A program made the position numbers and the translations under genes. From assembly GCF_900109775.1 (NCBI RefSeq), contig NZ_FOAX01000002.1:186001-250000 (forward strand): a DNA stretch of 64,000 bases, read 5' to 3'. This document shows, piece after piece, positions 24,981 through 31,483 of the stretch; position 1 is the first letter of the stretch, and each line of letters begins with the position of its first letter. The notes beneath the pieces were generated by a model that was given only the letters and a program-made list of their open reading frames with translations, ran no database searches and had not been told where the DNA came from. The DNA is from Pseudoxanthomonas sp. GM95 (GTDB lineage: Bacteria > Pseudomonadota > Gammaproteobacteria > Xanthomonadales > Xanthomonadaceae).

Positions 24981-26381
24981 ATGGCTCGCAGAATTTTCTC
25001 AGTAGGCTTGGAGATTCCAGGTGGCGAGGCGAAAAGTATAGATTTCTTGTCTTCGCAGTCTCTTCTGGATGCGGATATCGTTCTGTTTTCCCCCGAAGTT
25101 CCCTATCACCACGAGCCAGAACGATACCAAGGAAAGCCCTGCCTTTCAGACGACTCCTCATTCCGTGCAAAAAACGCCATTGCTCATTGGCGTCGGGAGC
25201 TTGATGCGGCATTAAAGGCGGGGAAATTAGTTGTAGTTTTTCTGCAAGCGCCGGAGATAGTGTACGCAGCCACAGGCCAGGTTGATTATTCCGGAACTGG
25301 GCGTAACGCGCGCAAGACTAGGATAGTAGGCGAGTTGAATTCCTACGAAGCTCTGCCGGTCACCTGGAGAGTGCGAGCAGCTTCTGGGGCGGAGATGCGT
25401 CTTGCGCAAGGAGCGAACTTCTTCTCAGGATTTTGGTCGCAATTTTCTAAGGACATGGAGTACCAGCTCTATCTCGACGGTGTGCCTGCAGATTCCCTGC
25501 TAATGACGCGTGCTGGTGAGAGAGTTGTAGGTGCCTTCCTCAGAGTTGGGTCGGGGGCATTGGTTGCTATCCCGCCAGTGTCTTTCGATGATGAGGAATT
25601 TACGCGTGTTGAGGGGGAGGGCTACCAGCAGGAAGTATTCTGGACGGAGAGGGCAGTTAGTTTCGGAAGGAAATTCATTAATGCACTGTGCGTGGTCGAT
25701 GATGAGCTTTCATCAGAGGTAAAATTGACGCCGCCACCAGATTGGGTTCAATCAGGTGCGTATGAAATGCCTGCGGAGCTGGCTCTTAGAGAAGAGATAC
25801 TTTCGTTGAATGCTGAAATTGAGGCGCTCGATAGGCGAAAGAACGCTCTTGAAGAATCTCTTATTCAGGAGGGCGAGTTGAAGGCTTTGCTTTACGAGCA
25901 AGGGAAAAAGCTCGAGAAGGCAGTTCTTATTGCTCTCGGTCATTTCGGGTTCGAGGCGGAGAATCACTCTGATGGAGACTCGGAGTTTGATGCAGTTTTT
26001 TTAAGTGATGAAGGGCGGTTCTTGGGTGAAGTTGAAGGGCGCGACAACAAGGCGATAAATATCGAAAAATTCAGTCAGCTCGAAAGAAATCTAAGCGAAG
26101 ATTTCCAGCGAGATGAAGTCGATGAGTATGCTAAAGGTGTTCTTTTTGGGAATCCTTACAGGATTAGCCCCCCGCTTGATAGGTCTGCGCCGTTTACGGC
26201 GAAATGTGTCAGCGCTGCAAAGCGACTGGGCGTGGCCTTGGTAAATACTCCAGACATGTTTGAATCTGCGCGTTACTTGAGCGCAGTCAACGATCCTGGG
26301 TATGCGTTGCTTTGTCGCAAAGCGATCCGTGATGCAAATGGCGAGCTTGTGGTTTTTCCCGTTGTCCCAGGTGCTCAATAG
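24981..26381 (+). CDS. unknown protein: Rossmann-like N-terminus, coiled coil, nuclease-like C-terminus
   Basis: 466 residues, not recognised as a named family. Residues 1-235 look alpha/beta (strands ADIVLFSPEVP at 31-41 and GKLVVVFLQAPEIVY at 81-95, with a conserved-looking FRAKNAIAHWRRELDAAL helix between). Residues 265-312 are a heptad-like coiled coil (LREEILSLNAEIEALDRRKNALEES). The C-terminal domain has the arrangement of a PD-(D/E)xK fold: SEFDAVFL (Asp337), then RFLGEVEG (Glu350, Glu352) and a helix with FSQLERNL; the usual Lys is Glu. Base composition and codon use are clearly more AT-rich than the neighbours, indicating horizontal acquisition. It starts 16 bases after nrdJb and is followed by repeat copy C. 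A stand-alone anti-phage or DNA-directed effector is a reasonable hypothesis but unproven. Confidence 0.75.
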   Translation: MARRIFSVGLEIPGGEAKSIDFLSSQSLLDADIVLFSPEVPYHHEPERYQGKPCLSDDSSFRAKNAIAHWRRELDAALKAGKLVVVFLQAPEIVYAATGQVDYSGTGRNARKTRIVGELNSYEALPVTWRVRAASGAEMRLAQGANFFSGFWSQFSKDMEYQLYLDGVPADSLLMTRAGERVVGAFLRVGSGALVAIPPVSFDDEEFTRVEGEGYQQEVFWTERAVSFGRKFINALCVVDDELSSEVKLTPPPDWVQSGAYEMPAELALREEILSLNAEIEALDRRKNALEESLIQEGELKALLYEQGKKLEKAVLIALGHFGFEAENHSDGDSEFDAVFLSDEGRFLGEVEGRDNKAINIEKFSQLERNLSEDFQRDEVDEYAKGVLFGNPYRISPPLDRSAPFTAKCVSAAKRLGVALVNTPDMFESARYLSAVNDPGYALLCRKAIRDANGELVVFPVVPGAQ

Positions 26382-26466
26382 GCTGTCGCGCAAACAGCAA
26401 AGTTAGGGGGCACTTCCAAGGTGCCGGGGTCGATTTCAACTTCTAGCTCTGGAAGCAGAAGCAAGG

Positions 26467-26670
26467 GCTATCGCGCGATGCGTGCGAGCTACTTTTGTCT
26501 TGGAAAAAGTAGCCAAAACCGCCAGCGCCTGACACTCGCCGATGCTGCGCATCGGTGCCCTGCGCTCCTCGCCTGATCGGGCACGGCGCCCAAACTCGCT
26601 TCGCTCAAACAGGGCGCCTTTTCGGCCCGATCAGCCTGCGGTGCTCGGCTCGCTTTGAAGACGCTGAAGA
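26467..26670 (+). repeat. structured ~200-bp intergenic repeat, copy C
   Basis: Third copy of the element found at 15851-16330. Contains stem GCTACTTTT/AAAAGTAGC (8-base loop), stem CCGATGC-TGC-GCATCGG, the conserved core GGCGCCCAAACTCGCTTCGC and ACAGGGCGCC, ending with GGTGCTCGGCTCGC. Followed by two CAACAG units (26683-26694). The surrounding 396-base stretch 26382-26777 has no other feature than this and the ribosome-binding site of the next gene. Confidence 0.8.
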
Positions 26671-26777
26671 TCGAAAGCTGAGCAACAGCAACAGCAGGCC
26701 CGGCATTGATCTGGTTATTAGGTGCCGGGCACACTAGGCCGGCCACAGGGGTGTGGCGCTTACAGGGGGATAACTGG

Positions 26778-27212
26778 ATGAAACGATTCGTGTTTGCTGT
26801 GTTGGCCGCGGCATTGATGGTGCTGTCTGGCTGCGCGACGCATAGCCGCGTGGTGGTCAATCCGGGTCATCACATTGTGGTCAAGTCCGCTTACGTCGTG
26901 CTGCATGGCGGAAGCTCCGAAGACATGGATGCCCATGTGCAGCAGGAATTGATGGCGCACGGCATCCAGGTGAAGGCGGGGCCTGAGACGCGCGATCCTG
27001 GAACCGATGTGGTGGTGCGCTACACGGACAATTGGCGCTGGGATATGGCCATGTATCTGCGCTCGCTGGACATCCAGGTTTACAACGGTGCTTCGGGAAC
27101 GCTGGTCGCGAGCGGGTCGTGGAAGAATTCCGCTTTGCACGGTTACCACTCCGGCGCCAACGTCACGAAAAAAGTGATGGACGAGGTATTCGCCAAATTG
27201 GACGCAGGCTGA
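26778..27212 (+). CDS. small lipoprotein of unknown function
   Basis: 144 residues from the ATG at 26778, which has AGGGGGA 7 bases before it. Lipoprotein signal MKRFVFAVLAAALMVLSGC (lipobox LSGC, Cys19). The mature part alternates beta-strand and charged segments (ETRDPGTDVVVRYTDNWRWDMAMYLRSLDIQVYN, given here only by its key residues R, Y, W) in the style of DUF4136-like lipoproteins, but membership is not certain. It is somewhat less GC-rich than the flanking operons. Two further small unknown genes follow on the same strand. Confidence 0.7.
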   Translation: MKRFVFAVLAAALMVLSGCATHSRVVVNPGHHIVVKSAYVVLHGGSSEDMDAHVQQELMAHGIQVKAGPETRDPGTDVVVRYTDNWRWDMAMYLRSLDIQVYNGASGTLVASGSWKNSALHGYHSGANVTKKVMDEVFAKLDAG

Positions 27213-27244
27213 GCGGCAAGTTGCAAGCGACAGTGGCTAAGTCA

Positions 27245-27715
27245 ATGCAAAGCGCATTTCCTGAAGATGTCCAGCATGAAACGGCTGCGGCCTACTTCTG
27301 GGCGGGCGTCGTCACGGGTGTCTTGCATTTCGAAGACGCCAGAGCTTGGGCGTTCTCGGTCATCGAGGCGTTGGATGCACCGCCAATCGAAGTGATCGAA
27401 GTGGCGACGGCCAGAGATCGGGTGGCGTGCATCGATGCGTTGCAAGCGGCCGCACATGGCGGTGATCTCCTCTGTGCTGGCCCTTGGCTCTTCGCTGACC
27501 TCTTGAATCAGCTGGAAGCCGGGGCGCGTCCGGTGCCCGAAACGATTTATGCAGCGATGCGCGTGGCGAGCACGACAGGGCTTCCAGACGATTGCTACTA
27601 CGCGTTCGATGCGCTGGACGATGAGCTGCAAATGGCGATCAACAATGTCTGCTTTACGGTGGATCAGGCTCGGCACGATTTGATCAAGACGCTAGTGCAG
27701 TACGCTAATCAGTAA
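27245..27715 (+). CDS. hypothetical acidic cytoplasmic protein
   Basis: 156 residues from the ATG at 27245; no family recognised. The protein is acidic and predominantly alpha-helical, with no signal peptide or membrane segment. Segments ETAAAYFWAGVVTGVLHFEDARAW and DDCYYAFDALDDELQMAINN give it an SMI1/immunity-protein-like feel, but there is no decisive motif. It lies 32 bases after the lipoprotein gene and 45 before a small membrane protein gene, possibly one transcription unit. Confidence 0.6.
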   Translation: MQSAFPEDVQHETAAAYFWAGVVTGVLHFEDARAWAFSVIEALDAPPIEVIEVATARDRVACIDALQAAAHGGDLLCAGPWLFADLLNQLEAGARPVPETIYAAMRVASTTGLPDDCYYAFDALDDELQMAINNVCFTVDQARHDLIKTLVQYANQ

Positions 27716-27760
27716 GGCCCGCCCTCTCGACGCTTGTCTCAATTTCTGGTGGACCAAAGC

Positions 27761-28084
27761 ATGGACTTCTGGATTGCCATTCCGATTATTGCGTTCATCG
27801 TGTTGGCGGTCATTTGGGGTTTCCGCATCGCCAGGTTTGGCGGCACGTCCGGTGCGCTGTTCAAGTCACGGATCACGCGGACGGCGGGCTCGCTCAACGT
27901 GGTGAATACGCCGCTGGAGCTTCGCGTCAAAGTGCACGTGCTGGGCAGGGCGGAGCCTGGCTGGGTGGGTGTGGAGTTCGAGCGGTTCAACGGCGATGCG
28001 TTGCAAGTCAGCCCGATGACCTTGAGCAAGACCGAAGCACTCGCGTTGGCGGATCTGCTGAAAGACGCCGCGACCAGCAAGTAG
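27761..28084 (+). CDS. small membrane-anchored hypothetical protein
   Basis: 107 residues from the ATG at 27761 (GGTGGA stands 10 bases upstream); a TTG nine codons earlier is possible but less likely. One N-terminal membrane helix (IAIPIIAFIVLAVIWGFRIA) and a C-terminal beta-rich domain of about 65 residues (LELRVKVHVLGRAEPGWVGV), presumably cytoplasmic. No family recognised. It is last in a run of three small genes and is followed by the EAL gene 153 bases later. Confidence 0.6.
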   Translation: MDFWIAIPIIAFIVLAVIWGFRIARFGGTSGALFKSRITRTAGSLNVVNTPLELRVKVHVLGRAEPGWVGVEFERFNGDALQVSPMTLSKTEALALADLLKDAATSK

Positions 28085-28237
28085 AGCCGAGAGCAATGCG
28101 CTGCTTGGCTGTTCCTGGCCGGGATTCCATACGCGCGCGCGTCACGCAGGCGGCACCACGGCGTAATGTGACTCCGGTCGCGGTCAGCCTCTACGCCGCT
28201 GCTATAACTCCGTCGGGGCCAAGGGAACAGGGATGCC

Positions 28238-29836
28238 ATGCCGCTGCGACGCAGAAAAATTCTATGGGTGGGGGTCGGGCTGGCCTGCGTGGCGGCGATG
28301 GCGCCGATCGCGGGGGCGTTCTGGTTTGCCCAGCAGCGCGCGCAGCGCAATGAAAATCGCCACCTGGCCGAGTACGCGCAGTGGGTGCTGCTGCGGGCCG
28401 GCGACACGCTGGACAGTGGGGCGCAGGTGCTGCGCCAGTTGGACAAGGAAGGCTGGGACCGCTGTTCGCCCGCGCACGTGGCGCGGATGCGCGAGCTCAC
28501 CGTGTCCAACACGGCCGTGGACGAGGTCGGCTACTTCCAGAAAGGGCGCCTGGCTTGCACCTCGTGGGGCAAGGTGGACGTGGACGTGGAGCAGAAGCCG
28601 GCGCCGTACGCGCTCGGCGACGGGCTTGGCCTGGATGTGACCCTGGCGCCGCGGCTCAATCCGTCCGGGCCGATGGTGGTGCTGTCGTACGGGCCGTACA
28701 ACGCGCTGATTCCGCCGGCGCGGCTGGTGGACGTGCTGTCCGATACGCGCATGGCGTTCGGCATCGCGATGCCCGATGGCCGGCTGATCGCCCAGTCCGA
28801 CCATCTCGATCCGGCGCTGCTGGACACGCTGCTGCGCCAGGACATGGCCGGCGTGGTCGGTGAGCAGACCTATGCCTCGCAGCACGGGCCGTTCTTCCGG
28901 GCGGTGGCGGTCGGCCGCACCGAAGACCTGCAGGAGCGACGCACGCAGGAGCTGTTCCGCTGGATGCCGATCGGCGTGCTGGTGTCGCTGTTGCTGGCGG
29001 GCCTGATCGTGCTGGCCACGCGCTGGCAGCTTTCGCCCGCTCGCGAGCTGTCCGCCGCGATCCGCGGCAAGAAGCTGGCGGTGTTCTACCAGCCCATCAT
29101 CTCGCTGGAGTCCGGGCGCTGCACCGGCGCGGAGGCGCTGCTGCGCTGGCCCAAGAGCCGGCCGGACCTGGCTTCGCCCGATGTCTTCATCGCGCTGGCC
29201 GAGCAGGCCGGCTTGATGGAACGGCTCACGCAATTGGTCGTCGACCGGGTCGCGGCCGACCTGCCGCGCATCCTGGCCTTGGATGGCGCAATGCACGTGG
29301 CCATCAACGTCAGCGCCGACGACCTGCGCAGCGGCAGCGTGGTCACCCAGCTGGCCCGCGCGACCAAGCGGCACGACCTCAAGCCGGCGAACTTCTGGAT
29401 CGAGGCGACCGAGCGCGGCTTCATCGATGTGCGCGCCGCCACCGCCACATTGGCCCAGCTGCGCGCGCAGGGCTACAAGATCGCCATTGATGATTTCGGC
29501 ACGGGCTATTCCAGCCTGTCGCTGCTGCAGTCGCTGCCGCTGGATTGTTTGAAGATCGACAAATCCTTCGTCGATGCGATCGGCCTGCAGACCGCGACCA
29601 GCGTGGTGACGCCGCACATCATCGAGATCGCGCGCAGCCTGGAGCTGGAGATCGTGGCCGAGGGCGTGGAGACCGAGCTGCAGGCCGAGTTCCTGAGCCT
29701 GGCCGGCGTTGCCTATGCGCAGGGCTGGCGCTACGCCAAGGCGCTGCCGCTGGAGGAGTTCATCGCCTTCGTCCAGCAGCACGCCGCGCGCCTGCGCAGC
29801 GAGGGCGATGCGGTGATCGAGCTGGAATACGACTAG
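28238..29836 (+). CDS. CSS-motif EAL cyclic di-GMP phosphodiesterase
   Basis: 532 residues. Two membrane helices (10-30 and about 245-265) enclose a periplasmic CSS-type sensor domain, with the characteristic Cys-Ser at WDRCSPAH near residue 87 and a second Cys in LACTSWG; in CSS proteins a disulfide here controls activity. The EAL domain has Glu299 in EALLRW, VAINVSADDL, IEATERGF, IDDFGTGYSS (Asp418/419), KIDKSFV and EGVETE, so hydrolysis of c-di-GMP is expected. The end of the domain reads AQGWRYAKALP, a slightly altered QG motif. It would act against the cyclase at 11824. Confidence 0.92.
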   Translation: MPLRRRKILWVGVGLACVAAMAPIAGAFWFAQQRAQRNENRHLAEYAQWVLLRAGDTLDSGAQVLRQLDKEGWDRCSPAHVARMRELTVSNTAVDEVGYFQKGRLACTSWGKVDVDVEQKPAPYALGDGLGLDVTLAPRLNPSGPMVVLSYGPYNALIPPARLVDVLSDTRMAFGIAMPDGRLIAQSDHLDPALLDTLLRQDMAGVVGEQTYASQHGPFFRAVAVGRTEDLQERRTQELFRWMPIGVLVSLLLAGLIVLATRWQLSPARELSAAIRGKKLAVFYQPIISLESGRCTGAEALLRWPKSRPDLASPDVFIALAEQAGLMERLTQLVVDRVAADLPRILALDGAMHVAINVSADDLRSGSVVTQLARATKRHDLKPANFWIEATERGFIDVRAATATLAQLRAQGYKIAIDDFGTGYSSLSLLQSLPLDCLKIDKSFVDAIGLQTATSVVTPHIIEIARSLELEIVAEGVETELQAEFLSLAGVAYAQGWRYAKALPLEEFIAFVQQHAARLRSEGDAVIELEYD

Positions 29837-29912
29837 CGCGGCCGATGGGGACGCCTGCGTTGTCGCGTCCGGGCGGGCTAGACTTCCGCCCTCACCAACC
29901 AGGGGATACAGG

Positions 29913-30998
29913 ATGATCACTTACAGGACGTTGCGCGTCGCATTGCTGTCGGCCGCGCTTGTCGTCGGCACCGCGCAGGCCAAGGAGCCGTCGCTGCCGC
30001 CGGAGCAGGCGAGCCTGCTGTCGAGCATTTCGGCCGATGCGATGCGCGGGCATCTGTCCTTCCTGGCGTCCGATGCGCTGGAAGGCCGTGGCACGCCGTC
30101 GCGCGGGCTGGATATCGCGGCCGAATACATCGCCTCGCAGTTCCGCGCGGCCGGCCTGGAGCCGTTGGGCGACGATGGCTATTTCCAGACGGCCGACTGG
30201 CGCAAGATCGCGCCGGAGAAGGAACGGGCCAAGTTCGCCGACGCGCCCGAGCCGCTGACGGTGCGCAACGTGGTGGGCGTGCTGCGCGGATCGGACCCGG
30301 CCCTGAGCAAGACCTACATCCTGGTGACGGCGCATTACGACCACCTGGGCATCCGCAAGGACAAGGGCGACGACCCGATCTTCAACGGTGCCAACGACGA
30401 CGGCAGCGGCACGGTCTCGGTGATCGAACTGGCACGCGCCTTCGCCGCGCAGAAGGAGCGGCCCAAGCGCAGCATCGTGTTCATGACGGTGTTCGGCGAG
30501 GAACACGGCCTGGTGGGTTCGCGCTATTACGGCGCCCATCCGCTGGTGCCGGTGGCCGACACCGTGGCCAACATCAACCTGGAGCAGATCGGCCGTACCG
30601 ACGACAGCGAGGGCCCGCAGGTGCGCGCCGCGGCGATCACCGGCGCCGACTACTCCGAGGTGGCCGACGTGCTGCGCAAGGCTGGCGAGCTGACCGGCAT
30701 CCGCATGACCAAGCACCCGGTCAACAGCGACCGCTATTTCGCCTTCAGCGACAACCAGGCCCTGGCCGACCTGGGCGTGCCCGCGCACACCATCAGCGTG
30801 GCCTACGACTATCCGGACTATCACGGCGCCGCCGACACCTGGGACAAGATCGACTACCCCAACATGGCCGCCGTTGACCGCACCGTCGCCCTCGCCATCT
30901 GGACCATCGCCAACAACCCCACCGCCCCGCGCTGGAACGACAAGAATCCGAAGGCGGCGAAGTACGTGGAGGCTGCGAAGAAGTTGCGCGGGGAGTAA
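29913..30998 (+). CDS. M28 family zinc aminopeptidase, secreted
   Basis: 361 residues with a signal peptide (VALLSAALVVGTAQA, cleavage near residue 23). The two-zinc site of M28 peptidases is visible: TAHYDHLG (His141, Asp143), GANDDGSGTVSVIELARA, the catalytic Glu pair in FGEEHGLVGS, the Asp/Glu ligand region NLEQIGR, and DYHGAADTWDKI with the last His. It removes N-terminal residues from peptides in the periplasm or outside the cell. Start ATG follows GGGGATACAGG. A strong palindrome stands after the stop. Confidence 0.92.
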   Translation: MITYRTLRVALLSAALVVGTAQAKEPSLPPEQASLLSSISADAMRGHLSFLASDALEGRGTPSRGLDIAAEYIASQFRAAGLEPLGDDGYFQTADWRKIAPEKERAKFADAPEPLTVRNVVGVLRGSDPALSKTYILVTAHYDHLGIRKDKGDDPIFNGANDDGSGTVSVIELARAFAAQKERPKRSIVFMTVFGEEHGLVGSRYYGAHPLVPVADTVANINLEQIGRTDDSEGPQVRAAAITGADYSEVADVLRKAGELTGIRMTKHPVNSDRYFAFSDNQALADLGVPAHTISVAYDYPDYHGAADTWDKIDYPNMAAVDRTVALAIWTIANNPTAPRWNDKNPKAAKYVEAAKKLRGE

Positions 30999-31022
30999 GC
31001 GTGCAAAGCCTTTCTAGGCGCA

Positions 31023-31049
31023 CCACCACGTCTGGGCCAGACGTGGTGG
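31023..31049 (+). terminator. terminator-like palindrome after the M28 gene
   Basis: CCACCACGTCTGG and CCAGACGTGGTGG form a perfect 13-bp inverted repeat around a single central base (effectively a hairpin with a tiny loop), followed by CCTTACTCTC. It lies between the M28 peptidase stop and the next gene. Confidence 0.6.
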
Positions 31050-31077
31050 CCTTACTCTCATTCGGAATCGCAGCACC

Positions 31078-31479
31078 ATGAAAATGATCCTTGTGATCTT
31101 CTTTCTGTCGATACAGAGCAGTTACTCGGAGGACATCGAGCTTCCGGCGACAAAAGAGGCGTTCGATACGGTGCAGTTCTATGCGGGCAATGGCATGAAT
31201 TGGCGCATCAAGACCTACGCCAAGGACCAGGACGTCCACATCTGGTCAATCGGCGACAACGTGGATGACCTGGTGGCGCTGGCCAAGGCCAATACGGAGA
31301 AGCACTACGGCGACGTGCTCTCGGAGGCATACGTCATCGAAACCGATGACGGTCTGGACGGTTTGCGGCGTGCATTGGAACAGCGTGGCTTGGCCGCCAA
31401 TCTGGAGCTTCCGCCCTCTGGAGCGGTGTTCTGGGCGCCGCCGGGTTCAACGTACCGGTCCAAGTCGACGCCGCGCTGA
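31078..31479 (+). CDS. hypothetical exported protein
   Basis: 133 residues, no family recognised. N-terminal hydrophobic signal-like segment MKMILVIFFLSIQSSYSED; the mature part is short and mixed alpha/beta (GMNWRIKTYAKDQDVHIWSI, LVALAKANTEKHYGDVLSEA). Composition is less GC-rich than the flanks. It ends 4 bases before the convergent stop of the rhamnosidase gene. An ATG two codons on (31084) is an alternative start. Confidence 0.55.
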   Translation: MKMILVIFFLSIQSSYSEDIELPATKEAFDTVQFYAGNGMNWRIKTYAKDQDVHIWSIGDNVDDLVALAKANTEKHYGDVLSEAYVIETDDGLDGLRRALEQRGLAANLELPPSGAVFWAPPGSTYRSKSTPR

Positions 31480-31483
31480 GGCT

